NCBI RefSeq assembly: GCF_004854025.1
Contig: NZ_STGM01000010.1
Location: 33,300 to 97,299 of the forward strand
Reading direction: 5' to 3'
Source: Microbacterium hydrothermale
GTDB taxonomy: Bacteria > Actinomycetota > Actinomycetes > Actinomycetales > Microbacteriaceae
Length of the DNA stretch: 64,000 nucleotides
The notes below the pieces were generated by a model. It saw only the letters and a list, made by a program, of their open reading frames with translations, searched no databases and was not told the origin of the DNA. Every line of letters starts with the position of its first letter. The stretch's first letter is position 1. Below, one piece after another: positions 40,941-50,370 of the stretch. The position numbers and the translations under genes were made by a program.

Positions 40941-42442
40941 TGTCTGAGAACGCCAGCGTGACCTACGGAAACATCGTCAAGCCCGGGCGCCTGGGCATCT
41001 TGGGCCTGCCGATGGGGGTCTCGCTCGCGCTGATCCCCGTCGTGATCCTCATGGTGCTGCTCCTGGTGACCGGAAACATCCTGGGTGCGCTGCTCGTCGT
41101 CGCTGTCGGCGCGACGGCTGCGGGCCTCATGCTGTGGCGCGGACGCGCTGACGGCCGAAACATCTACGAAAGGGGCGTGCTCATGTTCGCGCACCGCCGC
41201 AAAGCGAAGAAGGGCAACAACCTCTACCTCGCCGGCCCTGCCGGTCGCGTCCCGGACGGCAAGATGCGCGTCCCGGGCCTGCTCGCTGCAAGCGAGCTCT
41301 CCGAGCACACCGACGCCTACGGCAACCCCTTTGGTCTGATCCGCGTGCGCGCCACGAAGCACTACACCGTGGTACTCGAGGCGTTCCCGGACGGTGACCA
41401 GCTGGTCGATCAGAAGGTCATCGACTCCCAGGTCGGGCACTGGGGTGCATGGATGGCACAGCTGGGCGTCGACGGCGGCATCGTCGGCGCCAGCGTCACG
41501 GTCGAAACAGCGCCCGACTCAGGCCTTCGCCTCGAGCGGATGACGCGCGGGAACCTCAGCGAGAACGCCTCGGCATTCTCCGCCGCCGTCATCGACGAAC
41601 TGCCCGAGCACTACAACTCGGGCTCACCCTCGGTGACCACCCGCATCGCCGTGACCTTCTCCGGGAAGGGACTCGACAAAGACGCCAACGACCGCGGCAT
41701 CTCGATCATGGTCGAAGAGATCGCCAACCGGCTGCCCAGCCTAATCGGCAATCTCTACGCGACGGGCGCGGGAACCTCTGTGCGCGCGTGCACCGCGCAG
41801 GACATCATCGACTTCACCCGCACCAGCTACGACCCCACCGTGGCATCTCTCATCGAGGAAGCACGCGCGGAGGGCGGGACGGGCCTGTCCTGGCCCGATG
41901 CGGGTCCTGTCTTCCACGACGACCAGCTGGACCGGTATTTCCACGATCGCGCCGTGTCGAAGACGTGGGAGATGTTCGAGGGCCCACGCGGGCAGTTCTA
42001 CTCGACCGCTCTGCGGCGCATCATGGAACCGACCCCGAACGTCCTCCGCAAGCGCGTGACGATCCTGTACCGGCCGATCCCGTCGTCCGAGAGCGCGTCG
42101 CTGGTGGAGAGCGACATCAACAACGCCGCGTTCGCGGGCTCTCAGAAGCAGCGCATCAGCGCCCGCCAGGAGCAGCGTCTCGCCTACGCGAAGAAGGCCG
42201 CACAGGAAGAGGCACAGGGCGCCGGCCTGGTGCGCTTCGGCATGATCATCACGGCGACCACGGCGACGTCGGATGACTTCCCGCGCCTGGACAAGATCAT
42301 TCCGTCGATGGCCAACGCGGCGCGTCTGCGCATCCGCCCCGCGCTCGGCAATCAAGCGGTCGCCTTCCAGGCGGGGCTCCCGTTGGGGGTTGTCCTCGCC
42401 GAACACTCGCTGCTCGACGACAAGATGCGGGCGTGGCTGTGA
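40940..42442 (+). CDS. SCO6880-like conjugation membrane protein
   Basis: A protein of 500 residues. Two membrane helices near the start (SLALIPVVILMVLLLVTGNI and ILGALLVVAVGATAAGLML) are followed by a large cytoplasmic part with VRATKHYTVVLEAFPDGDQL, TRIAVTFSGKG, LEEARAEGG and LYRPIPSSESASLVE. This layout is that of the SCO6880 family, found directly before VirB4-like ATPases in actinobacterial elements and thought to combine VirB3/PrgI-like and VirB4 N-terminal functions. GGAGGAG lies five bases before ATG 40940. The stop overlaps the ATPase ATG. Confidence 0.85.
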   Translation: MSENASVTYGNIVKPGRLGILGLPMGVSLALIPVVILMVLLLVTGNILGALLVVAVGATAAGLMLWRGRADGRNIYERGVLMFAHRRKAKKGNNLYLAGPAGRVPDGKMRVPGLLAASELSEHTDAYGNPFGLIRVRATKHYTVVLEAFPDGDQLVDQKVIDSQVGHWGAWMAQLGVDGGIVGASVTVETAPDSGLRLERMTRGNLSENASAFSAAVIDELPEHYNSGSPSVTTRIAVTFSGKGLDKDANDRGISIMVEEIANRLPSLIGNLYATGAGTSVRACTAQDIIDFTRTSYDPTVASLIEEARAEGGTGLSWPDAGPVFHDDQLDRYFHDRAVSKTWEMFEGPRGQFYSTALRRIMEPTPNVLRKRVTILYRPIPSSESASLVESDINNAAFAGSQKQRISARQEQRLAYAKKAAQEEAQGAGLVRFGMIITATTATSDDFPRLDKIIPSMANAARLRIRPALGNQAVAFQAGLPLGVVLAEHSLLDDKMRAWL

Positions 42443-44124
42443 TGGCCCGCCGCGACAACCGGCGTCCCTACTCGGACGACGATCTGTCCCTCACGCTGTC
42501 TCCGAAGAAGGCCCGCCAGACGCGGCGGGATGCCAAGCGCCTGTCCACGGCACAGCCGAAGTCCTCTGGCGCCCTGGACCGGCTGCAGGAGTTCTTCAAC
42601 AGCGCCGCCGCGGGCCGCGCAGACGCGGCGATCCGTCCCGGTCGCCGCGGCTGGGCCGGACGCGGCACCGGCCGCGTCAACTACATCGAAACGCCCGTGG
42701 AGTACCAGGGGACGACGGTACAAGTGTGCGGCCTCTGGCCCTTCATTGCCGGTTCCGGAAGCCCCGTGGTCGGCGCCCCGCTGGGGCGGCACTTGACCAC
42801 CGGCTCCGTGGTGTGTGCGGACCCGATCAGCTGGTTCCTGGCGAACCTGATCGGCAACCCCAGCGCCTTCGTCATCGGGCGCCCGGGTCTGGGTAAGTCC
42901 AGCCTCGTCCGTCACATCCTCGCGATCCTCGAGGGGTGGGGCATCGTCCCCATGGTCCTCTCGGACACCAAACCCGACTACGCCGACCTCATGGCCGCGA
43001 TGGACGGGCAGGTCATCCGCCTCGGCCGCGGTGTCGGCGCGCTCAACGTGCTCGACCTCGGCCCACTCATGGGCCAGCTCGAGCAGATTCCCGACGAGGA
43101 GCACCGCCGACAGGCGCTCGAAGAGATGCGCGGGCGCCGGCTGACGCAGGTCATCGGCCTGGTGGCCCTGGTGAACAATCGGCCCCTGGAGTCCTTCGAA
43201 CGCTCGATTCTCTCGGAAGCGCTGCGCATCCTTGACGAGCGATCTGAGCGCACTCCGGTCATCGGCGATGTCACCGACCTGGTGCGCAACCGCGAACCCC
43301 GCCTCGCCGCCCTCGCCATCGATCGCGACGATGTGAACCGGTATCACGAGCGCGTGCAGAGCCTCGTCGACGGGCTCACCGCGCTGGGCCCGAACGGTCC
43401 CTTCGGCGACATGTTTGCGCGTGAAACAACCGAGCACATCGAGGTTGGACGGCCGATGGTCTTCGACGTGTCGACCATCGACGAGGCCGATCACCAGATG
43501 CACGCGGCCGTTCAGACCGTGTGCTGGAACTACGGCTCCGCCGTGGTGTCGGCTGACAAGCACCTGGCGGAGGCGGGCCTGAAAGAGCAGCGCCACTATT
43601 TCCTCGTCATGGACGAGTTGTGGCGGATGCTGCGCGCCTCCGACGTCATGGTCTACTTCCTCGACTCGCTCACGCGCCTGAACCGTCAGCGCGGCATCGG
43701 ACAGGTGATGATCACCCACACGATGAACGACCTCGAGCTGAGTTCCGAGCACCTCAGCAAGATCGCATCCGGCTTCGTCGAGCGATCCGGCATGGTCTTC
43801 CTCGGTGGCCTCGCAGACGCCGAGATGGGCAATCTGAAGAAGGTGTTTGCCATGTCGCAGACGGAGACCACGATGATCTCGGATTGGTCTGCAGAGAGCG
43901 CGGTGAATCCCGAAACCGGCCGCTCCGCGGCCCCTCCCGGACGCGGGAACTTCCTGCTAAAGCTCGGCAAGAAGCCCGGCATCCCCTTCACCGTGGTGCT
44001 GACCCCGACCGAGCTCGAGGTGAACAACACCAACCGCGCCTGGCAGCAGGCACAGGCGCGCGCCGAGGGCACCGCGGCCATGGGCCTCGATCCCGTCGAC
44101 GAGTACGACGCGGTGGACGCATGA
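42442..44124 (+). CDS. VirB4-like conjugation ATPase
   Basis: A protein of 560 residues. After a basic N-terminus comes a TraC/VirB4-type ATPase domain with Walker A GRPGLGKSS (146-154), VLSDTKPDYADLMAAM, and Walker B HYFLVMDELWRML (Asp391, Glu392). QVMITHTMNDLELSS near 435 is the conserved sensor region. The missing N-terminal half of classical VirB4 is probably supplied by the SCO6880-like protein upstream. It energises assembly and transfer in the type IV secretion complex at the inner membrane. TGATG links it to the previous gene, and its stop overlaps the VirD4 ATG. Confidence 0.92.
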   Translation: MARRDNRRPYSDDDLSLTLSPKKARQTRRDAKRLSTAQPKSSGALDRLQEFFNSAAAGRADAAIRPGRRGWAGRGTGRVNYIETPVEYQGTTVQVCGLWPFIAGSGSPVVGAPLGRHLTTGSVVCADPISWFLANLIGNPSAFVIGRPGLGKSSLVRHILAILEGWGIVPMVLSDTKPDYADLMAAMDGQVIRLGRGVGALNVLDLGPLMGQLEQIPDEEHRRQALEEMRGRRLTQVIGLVALVNNRPLESFERSILSEALRILDERSERTPVIGDVTDLVRNREPRLAALAIDRDDVNRYHERVQSLVDGLTALGPNGPFGDMFARETTEHIEVGRPMVFDVSTIDEADHQMHAAVQTVCWNYGSAVVSADKHLAEAGLKEQRHYFLVMDELWRMLRASDVMVYFLDSLTRLNRQRGIGQVMITHTMNDLELSSEHLSKIASGFVERSGMVFLGGLADAEMGNLKKVFAMSQTETTMISDWSAESAVNPETGRSAAPPGRGNFLLKLGKKPGIPFTVVLTPTELEVNNTNRAWQQAQARAEGTAAMGLDPVDEYDAVDA

Positions 44125-45869
44125 GCAGGCAGGCAAACCGCCGCGCTCAGCCCGCCGGCAACGACCTCGGCTGGATCATCCTCGGCGGCGTCCTCATGCT
44201 CGGGCTCGTCGGCCTCGCCGTGGTGTGGGTCGGCGCGCAGCTGAACCCCGCGATCGAGAACCTGCCCGACCGCGGCATCGGCACAGTGCTGACCGCCATG
44301 CTTCGCGGGACGCTTCCTCCCACGGCCCTTCAGATCGGCTCAACAATCGTGATGGCCGTGGTTGTGGTCGGCCTCGTCGGAATCCTCGGCTGGGCGATCT
44401 GGAAGCAGTGGAACCAGCGCTCCCGCGTGGACCACAAGGCGTCCTCGATGGGGCAGACGCGCGACGTCGCCGACCTCCTGGAACCGGCGGCACGCGCCGA
44501 TAGCGCCCGACTCGGCGCCGAGAAAGCCGGCCCGGGCGTCACCTTGGCCAGCCACATTCCCAGCGGCAAGCGTCTCTATGCCTCGTGGGAGTGGGTGCAG
44601 CTATGGATCATGGGACCCCGCGCCGGTAAAACGTCGTGCGTCTGTGTCCCGCAGATTCTGGAGACCCGGGGCCCGGTCCTGGCCACCTCCAACAAGCGCG
44701 ACATCGTGGATCTCTCCCGCGGCCCCCGCTCGGAGAACGGTGTCGTCTGGGTGCATGACGTGCAGCACATCATCGGGGAGGAACCCACCTGGTGGTGGGA
44801 CCCGCTGTCGTTCGTGCACGACATGGAGACCGCGGAGAAGATGGCTGACGTGTTCATCACGTCCGCGACCGCGGCCGGGTCCAAGCAGGACGCCTATTTC
44901 GAGTCGGCGGGACGCGAGACGCTATCCCGTCTCATGCTCGCCGCGGCCCTCGGGGGCCTGTCGGTGCGCAACGTGTTCGCCTGGGCCAACGACCCGGACT
45001 CTCGTCCGGGAGCCCCTGACGACCCCGCGCAGATCCTCTCCGAGAACGGTCAGACAGAGCAGGGCCGTGCGCTTCGGCAGACGCAGAACCTCACGGAGAA
45101 GCAGCGCGACGGCGTGTACGAGACGCTGCGCCCCTGGATCAGCGTTCTGGGCAACACCAAGGTGCTGCCCTGGATCACCGACGAGACGCGATCGCGGCCG
45201 CACTTTGACCCCGATGCGTTCGTGCGCTCCACGGACACCATTTACCTGATCTCGAAGGAGGGTGGCGGCTCCGCTCGAGCGATCACCGGCGCCCTCACCA
45301 TGGCGATTCTCATGGCCGCGGAGCGGTACGGCTCCACGCAAGCCGGGGGCCGGCTACCGACCCCGCTCATGGCGGTGCTCGACGAGGCCGCAAACGTGTG
45401 CCGTTGGCGCGAGCTCCCCGACGTGTACTCGCACTACGGCTCACGCGGCATCATCATGTCGGCGTTCTTCCAGTCCTGGGCGCAGGGAGTTGAAGCGTTC
45501 GGGGAGACCGGGATGAGCAAGCTCTGGTCCGCGGCCAACATCCGTGTCGCGGGCGCCGGCCTCGCCGAAGACAAGTTCCTGCCGTTCCTTGCCAGCCTTA
45601 TCGGTGACCACGACGTGGTGAAGCGGTCCTCGTCGTCGCAGTCGAAGGGACGGAGCGTGACGACGAGCCTGCAGCGAGAGCGCATTCTCGACACCGCCGA
45701 TCTGACGGCGATGCCGCGCGGCCGCGCGGTACTCCTGGCATCCGGGGCCCCGGCGACGCTGATCAAGCTGAACCACTTCTCTAAGCGGCCATACGCCCAG
45801 GCCGTCAACGACAGTCGCGAGTACTACGAAGCTCGCGCCGTCGCCTCCTCGAGCAGGGACGTGGCCTGA
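44121..45869 (+). CDS. VirD4/TraG-type coupling ATPase (TraM-recognition fold)
   Basis: A protein of 582 residues: two N-terminal membrane helices (about 17-38 and 73-94), then a hexameric ATPase domain. Walker A is MGPRAGKTSC (164-173), followed by ATSNKRDIVDLS, WWWDPLSFVHDMETAEKMAD, and Walker B LMAVLDEAANVCRW. YGSRGIIMSAFFQSWAQGVEAFG is the typical motif III region. Coupling proteins hand the relaxase-DNA complex to the channel. ATG 44121 overlaps the VirB4 stop, and its own stop overlaps the DUF4913 gene start. Confidence 0.94.
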   Translation: MSRQANRRAQPAGNDLGWIILGGVLMLGLVGLAVVWVGAQLNPAIENLPDRGIGTVLTAMLRGTLPPTALQIGSTIVMAVVVVGLVGILGWAIWKQWNQRSRVDHKASSMGQTRDVADLLEPAARADSARLGAEKAGPGVTLASHIPSGKRLYASWEWVQLWIMGPRAGKTSCVCVPQILETRGPVLATSNKRDIVDLSRGPRSENGVVWVHDVQHIIGEEPTWWWDPLSFVHDMETAEKMADVFITSATAAGSKQDAYFESAGRETLSRLMLAAALGGLSVRNVFAWANDPDSRPGAPDDPAQILSENGQTEQGRALRQTQNLTEKQRDGVYETLRPWISVLGNTKVLPWITDETRSRPHFDPDAFVRSTDTIYLISKEGGGSARAITGALTMAILMAAERYGSTQAGGRLPTPLMAVLDEAANVCRWRELPDVYSHYGSRGIIMSAFFQSWAQGVEAFGETGMSKLWSAANIRVAGAGLAEDKFLPFLASLIGDHDVVKRSSSSQSKGRSVTTSLQRERILDTADLTAMPRGRAVLLASGAPATLIKLNHFSKRPYAQAVNDSREYYEARAVASSSRDVA

Positions 45870-46237
45870 TGGACGCTATCGAACGAGACGACGACGACAT
45901 CGAAGTCGTCGAGACGACCTACGCGAACGTCGCCGAGTTCGTCGAGCAGTTCCTGTTGCCGACCTACCGCCGCAACCCAGCGAAGCATCGCTGGGACCCG
46001 CGGTGGTGGGAGTACCAGGAAGTCGCGATGCGGCTCGAAGCGCTCTGGCGATCGTTCGAGTACCTCCGCCTCGAAGGGCCGACAGGCATGGCCGTCTTTT
46101 TCCGCGACTACCTCGACCCCACGATGCGCGAGCTCACGTCCGAGAACGGACCGTTCTGGCGCCTCGACAAGCTCGGCGACGAGCGCACGGTTCCTGACGC
46201 CTGGCCTTCAACACCCGCGCCGCGCGGCATGTTTTGA
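45869..46237 (+). CDS. DUF4913-family protein
   Basis: A protein of 122 residues. The core VAEFVEQFLLPTYRR, WDPRWWEYQEVAMRLEALW and WRSFEYLRLEGPTGMAVFFRDYLDPTM matches DUF4913. This is a small Trp/Tyr-rich family that follows VirD4 genes in many actinobacterial conjugative elements, and its role is unknown. An acidic N-terminus (ERDDDDIEVVE) is present. It is the last gene of the rightward transfer operon. The strong hairpin at 46291-46364 lies between it and the convergent lipoprotein gene. Confidence 0.88.
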   Translation: MDAIERDDDDIEVVETTYANVAEFVEQFLLPTYRRNPAKHRWDPRWWEYQEVAMRLEALWRSFEYLRLEGPTGMAVFFRDYLDPTMRELTSENGPFWRLDKLGDERTVPDAWPSTPAPRGMF

Positions 46238-46290
46238 CAGACCTTTGCACGCACCTTTCCGCTGCGCCGAATAACCAGCGGTCCGACGTA

Positions 46291-46364
46291 GAGAACACCC
46301 CCGTCAAGGGTGAGCGCAGCACATCGCGACAGCGACGCTCAGCACCCTTGACGGGGGTGTTCTC
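46291..46364. terminator. Bidirectional hairpin, copy 1 (core CCCCCGTCAAGGGTG)
   Basis: Perfect 22-base inverted arms (46291-46312 and 46343-46364) contain the core CCCCCGTCAAGGGTG, with further pairing (AGCG/CGCT) inside. It lies between two convergent gene ends (46237 and 46409). The TGTTCT / AGAACA ends give short T tracts on both strands, as needed for a two-way terminator. A second hairpin with the same core is at 50930-51004. Confidence 0.75.
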
Positions 46365-46408
46365 CACGTGAGAATCCCCGCACTCCGGTGGAAGCGATCG
46401 ATGACGCG

Positions 46409-47218
46409 CTACTTCAAGAGGTCCGTATAACGAACGTCCGTCGATACGACGCTGAGGTCCGTCGTGTACATCTGATCTTCCTGGCCGAGGTAGTTGGTGA
46501 ATTTCTTCAGGCTGAGGACGTCGTATGTCTTGTCCCCGGTGGGGCTTTCGGCATTGATTCTGATCACACCGTCGTCGCCAACGTCCGACGCAAGCACGCG
46601 GGACAATGCCATGAAGGTCGCCGTGCTAGCGCCCCACTCATTGATGCGACCGTCAATGTAAGCCTGGCGTTCGATCTCGGACGGGTTGGCAACTATGACG
46701 CTGGCCTTCTTCGCGGTCAAGGAGTCGAAGCTAATCCCGTCTTCTCCCATCTCCTTCAGAGTAGATAGGAGCGCGAAGTTGAAGTCTTGCTGGTCAGCCA
46801 CATCTTTCAGATCGGAAGAGTCTGGCGCATCATCCAGGCCAACTATTCCGTTCTTGCTCAGACGGTGAACCGCGATCTCTCGGTTGTTGTCGAGGATGTA
46901 GTCGCCGAAGAACAGTTGATCCACCGCTGGTTGTGCACGGAACTCGGCCAAGTCCATCGCGTCCATCCGGCTGAGGCGCTCCTGCGTGGAGGCAGGCAAC
47001 GAGGGGAAGAGGTGGAAACGTAGCACGTCCTCAGGAAGTACAGTCACGTCGATAGCGGCTGTCTCCTCAGGAGGGGAGGCGTCTACCGATGGAGCGACAG
47101 CAATCCCGGAGGCGACCGGCTCGGGTTGCTCTGTGGCGCTGCATCCTGTCAGCAACAGGACTATGACGGCTGGAGCATAGACGGCGGGCAGCGAAGTTCG
47201 GCGCACAGCAACCCCCAT
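46409..47218 (-). CDS. Lipoprotein of unknown function in the conjugative element
   Basis: A protein of 269 residues. The signal is MGVAVRRTSL, then a hydrophobic core and lipobox LLTGC with Cys26. The mature part starts with an acidic Pro/Ala linker, then VLRFHLFPSLPASTQERLSR, FFGDYILDNNREIAVHRLSK and INEWGASTATFMALSRVLAS. The codon use and base composition are less GC-rich than the neighbours, hinting at separate acquisition. Surface lipoproteins on conjugative elements often act in entry exclusion, but there is no sequence evidence for that here. An upstream extension to 47341 lacks coding character. Confidence 0.75.
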   Translation of the reverse strand: MGVAVRRTSLPAVYAPAVIVLLLTGCSATEQPEPVASGIAVAPSVDASPPEETAAIDVTVLPEDVLRFHLFPSLPASTQERLSRMDAMDLAEFRAQPAVDQLFFGDYILDNNREIAVHRLSKNGIVGLDDAPDSSDLKDVADQQDFNFALLSTLKEMGEDGISFDSLTAKKASVIVANPSEIERQAYIDGRINEWGASTATFMALSRVLASDVGDDGVIRINAESPTGDKTYDVLSLKKFTNYLGQEDQMYTTDLSVVSTDVRYTDLLK

Positions 47219-47390
47219 GTAGAAACTGCGTCGAGTCAGGTTGTCGTGAGCGTATCCGATTGTCGGTATATCGACGGCGTAACCCCACTGGGGGCCCGCA
47301 CCGTCTCGTGACGAACCGCACCGCTTCCCGGTCGGCCGCACAACGCCGCCGCCGGCACCTTAGGTGACCGACGCGGCCGCGTGTGTACCT

Positions 47391-48221
47391 CTAGCGCGAG
47401 ATCTCCTGCACTTGTTCGCGGCTGGCCAATCCTCCGCGCGCGGTGCGTGCGCGGGGTGATCCGCGGCGCAGACCGCGGGCGACGGACTCGCCGGCCGGCT
47501 CGGGGAAGCTGCGGTCGACCGCCTTTTTCACCTCGAGCTGCCGCGGGCTGAGACCCTTCTCGCGGGCTGTGTCGTTCCCGCTTCCATCGAGGCCGCGTGC
47601 CTCGGCCTGGTGGCCGCGTTCTTCGCCACGGTGGAACGCGGCCACGTCCTCGCGTTCCTCGGCGCGTTCATCCGCGGCCTCGGCGCGCTCGCGCGCCAGA
47701 TCGGCGTGAGGCTGGCGCTGCTCGTCGTTGGCCTGGTCTTCCTCGTCGCGCTCGCGTGCGGCCTCTGAGCGGTCGTCTGCAGCCTGCGCGTCTGCACGCA
47801 GGGCTGCCAGGCGGTCGTCGACGGCGTTGAGAAGGGCGTTGCGTCGCGCTTCCTCGTTTTCGGGGTGCGCGGCGCGGAGCTCGTCGACGTTCAGCCCGAA
47901 CTGGCTGTTCGCGCGTTCGCGCACGATCTCGTAGATCTCTCGCGCCTTCGGGTCGTGGTTGTAGAGCGTGGCGCCGTATGTCGCGGCGTTGGCGACGCGC
48001 TCACCGTTCGCGTTGCGCCAGAACTCGTCCCGTTGGACGCGCTCGTAGATGGTGGCCGTGAGGTTGGCCTGGTCGCGCTGCTTCTGCATCACCTCGGCGC
48101 GTGCAGCCTCGTCGCGCACCTGGGCGCGACGGCGCAGCCCTTCGGCTGCCTGTCCTGCCCCCATTGCTGCGGCGCGAAGCACCCGGTCGAACTCGTTGCC
48201 GATGACGTCTTCCTCGTCCAT
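47391..48221 (-). CDS. Highly charged coiled-coil protein downstream of the relaxase
   Basis: A protein of 276 residues rich in Glu, Arg, Ala and Asp. The first 130 residues, with GERVANAATYGATLYNHDPK and AREIYEIVRERANSQFG, look folded. Residues 140-210 are a long charged helix (ARERDEEDQANDEQRQPHAD). The C-terminus (LSPRQLEVKKAVDRSFPEPA) is basic. It begins 22 bases after the relaxase stop, so it is probably co-expressed and may be a relaxosome or DNA-processing accessory. No known domain is recognised. Confidence 0.75.
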   Translation of the reverse strand: MDEEDVIGNEFDRVLRAAAMGAGQAAEGLRRRAQVRDEAARAEVMQKQRDQANLTATIYERVQRDEFWRNANGERVANAATYGATLYNHDPKAREIYEIVRERANSQFGLNVDELRAAHPENEEARRNALLNAVDDRLAALRADAQAADDRSEAARERDEEDQANDEQRQPHADLARERAEAADERAEEREDVAAFHRGEERGHQAEARGLDGSGNDTAREKGLSPRQLEVKKAVDRSFPEPAGESVARGLRRGSPRARTARGGLASREQVQEISR

Positions 48222-48243
48222 GCTCGTGTCCTTTCTCGTGCTG

Positions 48244-49851
48244 TTATCCGCGGCCGCGGTCGCTGTCGGGGGTCGTGGGCGACACTGTAGGTCGCATGCT
48301 CGGAGCAGCCCCTGGGCGTCCAGGCTGGGTAGCCGACGACGTGCCCGCCGTGGCGCCGGTGCGCTGCGCTTCCGCGCGTTCGATCACGGCGACCGCGGCG
48401 GTGACCGCGGCGGTCGTCTCCTGGGCGGCGGCGAGTCGGCCGCGGGCGCGCTCGGCCGCGGCGACGGCGTTGCCGACACGGGAGATCTGGCGAGCGACAG
48501 CGAGCCATCCTGCAGCGCTGTCGCGACCGACCGCGCGCGCCGCAAGTCGTGAGACGTAGGCGGCGTCGGCGCCGAGCTGCTTGCGCTCGATCCGTTGTCG
48601 CTCGGGCTGGTTGGGGTCGTACCGGCTGGCTTGGGATGCCCGTGCCAGCACGTCCGATGCTTTGGCGATGGGACCGTGACTGGTCGTCTCGAAGTACAGC
48701 GAGGCGCGGGCGAGCGCTCCCGATGCGTCGACGGCTGCTACCCGCGTAAAGCGGGCCGTGCGGTCGGGCACGACGATCTGCTGAGCAGATTCGTTCAGCT
48801 GCTGCACGACGTGCAGGGGCAGACGCTTCGCGCGCACCCCTGCGGGAACGTCCGGGGTTCCAGCCCGCAGGTTCTGGTGCCGCTCGGACCAAACGGCCGC
48901 GGCCTGCGCCTCGGCGTCCGCGTCGGTTCCCCAGCGCTCCCGGAGCGAGCCGAGCCCGAGGTTGGTGTCCAGCTTGGACGCGGCGAACCACACGGGCTGG
49001 GGACGCTCGCCGTCCTTCACGGTCGGAACCAGAGCGGCCGAGTAACCAACAACTCGCGACGTGTCGCCTTTCGCGAAACGAGGACGTACGAGCACGCGAG
49101 CGTCGCGCGCCTGTGCGACGAATTCGGCTTCGCTGCGCGCCGCGGTGGCCGCGCCGCGGAGGCGGCGTCGGAGCTCGTCGCGCTGGGTCACATCGTCACC
49201 CTCGCGTGCTGCGCGCTGAAGGTCGCCGGGCTTGTTCCCGCGCACCGTCTCGCGCTCAGCTTCGCGGGATTCCAGCACCTGGAGTCCGTACTTGTGCTCG
49301 AGCTTGTTGGCCGCCGCCTGCGCGCGGTGGTGGTCGTTGTGGATGCGAGCTTTCGTGCCGTCCTCGGCGACAAGGCTGACGGCAATGTGCACGTGGTCGT
49401 TGCCGTTCTTCGACAGCCCGTGACGCACAGCTACCCAGCGACAGGACTTACCGCCGTCTGGGTCGGTGAAGCCCATCTCGTTCACGAAGTCTGTCGCGAT
49501 GGCGTTCCACTGCGCGTCGCTGAGCGGTCCCTCGATCGGGTTCAGACTGAGCGAGCAGTGCCAGACGTGCGCGTCCTTCTCGCCGACCTTGATCTTGCGC
49601 TGGCTGGCGTCATCCCACTCGTACACGGGAGCGGTCACTTCAGTGCCGTAGAGGCGTCGAGGTTGGTCGAGAACGAGCGCAAGATCGAGCACCGTGTCGG
49701 AGTCCTGCAAGGACGCTCCACGGGCGGCCTGCATCACGACGTCGTGTCCGGCCACGACGTGCTGGTCGCTGTGGTCGTTGGCGCGTCCGGGGCCGGCGAG
49801 GTACATCATCAGCCCCGCCATGCGGTCGCCGCGTGTGATGTTCGGCATCAT
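48244..49851 (-). CDS. Relaxase of the MobA/VirD2 (MOBP) type
   Basis: A protein of 535 residues. The N-terminal relaxase domain has HVWHCSLSLNPIEGPLSDAQ (His98 with the downstream Ser and Pro) and the metal-binding region WVAVRHGLSKNGNDHVHIAV, with His144, His153 and His155 matching the HxDxxHxH-type motif III. The nicking tyrosine is not certain. Tyr17 in MMYLAG and Tyr68/Tyr77 are candidates. The C-terminal 300 residues are Ala/Arg/Gln-rich, largely helical. ATG 49851 overlaps the MobC stop (ATGA). It would nick oriT, likely upstream of mobC, and be led to the VirD4 protein. Confidence 0.9.
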   Translation of the reverse strand: MMPNITRGDRMAGLMMYLAGPGRANDHSDQHVVAGHDVVMQAARGASLQDSDTVLDLALVLDQPRRLYGTEVTAPVYEWDDASQRKIKVGEKDAHVWHCSLSLNPIEGPLSDAQWNAIATDFVNEMGFTDPDGGKSCRWVAVRHGLSKNGNDHVHIAVSLVAEDGTKARIHNDHHRAQAAANKLEHKYGLQVLESREAERETVRGNKPGDLQRAAREGDDVTQRDELRRRLRGAATAARSEAEFVAQARDARVLVRPRFAKGDTSRVVGYSAALVPTVKDGERPQPVWFAASKLDTNLGLGSLRERWGTDADAEAQAAAVWSERHQNLRAGTPDVPAGVRAKRLPLHVVQQLNESAQQIVVPDRTARFTRVAAVDASGALARASLYFETTSHGPIAKASDVLARASQASRYDPNQPERQRIERKQLGADAAYVSRLAARAVGRDSAAGWLAVARQISRVGNAVAAAERARGRLAAAQETTAAVTAAVAVIERAEAQRTGATAGTSSATQPGRPGAAPSMRPTVSPTTPDSDRGRG

Positions 49852-50243
49852 CGCGCGACCACGCTGTCGTTCATGTAGGCATCGAGCGATCCGCAAACGC
49901 GATCAACGGCAGCGAGTGTGTGCTTCAGTTCGCCGTCGACGCCGTGGCCGGCGTTCACGGCACGCGCGATCTGGTTGACGTTGTTGGACACCGACGCCAG
50001 CAGGCGTCGGATGTGAAACAACTCAGTGAGCTCATCCCGGCGCTGCACGGCGGTCTTGCCGTCACCGTCCGAAAGAGCAGCCTCCACCAGCAAGCGCGCG
50101 ACCGTGACACCCGCTTCTTTGGAACGCTTCACCAGCGCTAGCTCTTCCTCGGCTGACACCTTCACGCGGTGTTCCGCGACGCGTCCACCCTTGACGTTCG
50201 CGCGGCGGCGCCGGCTCTGAGCGGTACGCGCGTTGTCCGTCAT
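49848..50243 (-). CDS. MobC-type relaxosome accessory protein
   Basis: A protein of 131 residues. A very basic N-terminus (SRRRRANVKGGRVAEHR) leads into a ribbon-helix-helix-like unit at 26-57 (VKVSAEEELALVKRSKEAG). The MobC signature NNVNQIARAVNAG follows at 87-99. Such proteins bind oriT and help the relaxase open the strand. ATG 50243 has GAGAGGA upstream. A longer in-frame start would overlap the oriT region. It forms an operon with the relaxase and the charged protein. Confidence 0.9.
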   Translation of the reverse strand: MTDNARTAQSRRRRANVKGGRVAEHRVKVSAEEELALVKRSKEAGVTVARLLVEAALSDGDGKTAVQRRDELTELFHIRRLLASVSNNVNQIARAVNAGHGVDGELKHTLAAVDRVCGSLDAYMNDSVVAR

Positions 50244-50336
50244 CCGTTCGTCCTCTCGCCCAGTGCAACGACCCGTAGAACACGGGACCACACCTACAGT
50301 GTGCCGCATCCGGCCGCCCAGCGGGAGGAAAGGGGC

Positions 50337-50370
50337 CATTTAGGGGACCTAAATGTATAGCTTGCTCCCC
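50337..50370. other. Candidate origin of transfer (oriT)
   Basis: About 95 bases upstream of mobC lies the inverted repeat CATTTAGG-GGA-CCTAAATG (50337-50355). It is followed by TATAGCTTGCTCCCC (to about 50370). An inverted repeat followed within ten bases by a T/G-C rich nick region is the usual oriT layout for MOBP relaxases. The AT-rich arms stand out from the GC-rich surroundings. The exact nick site cannot be given. Confidence 0.5.
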
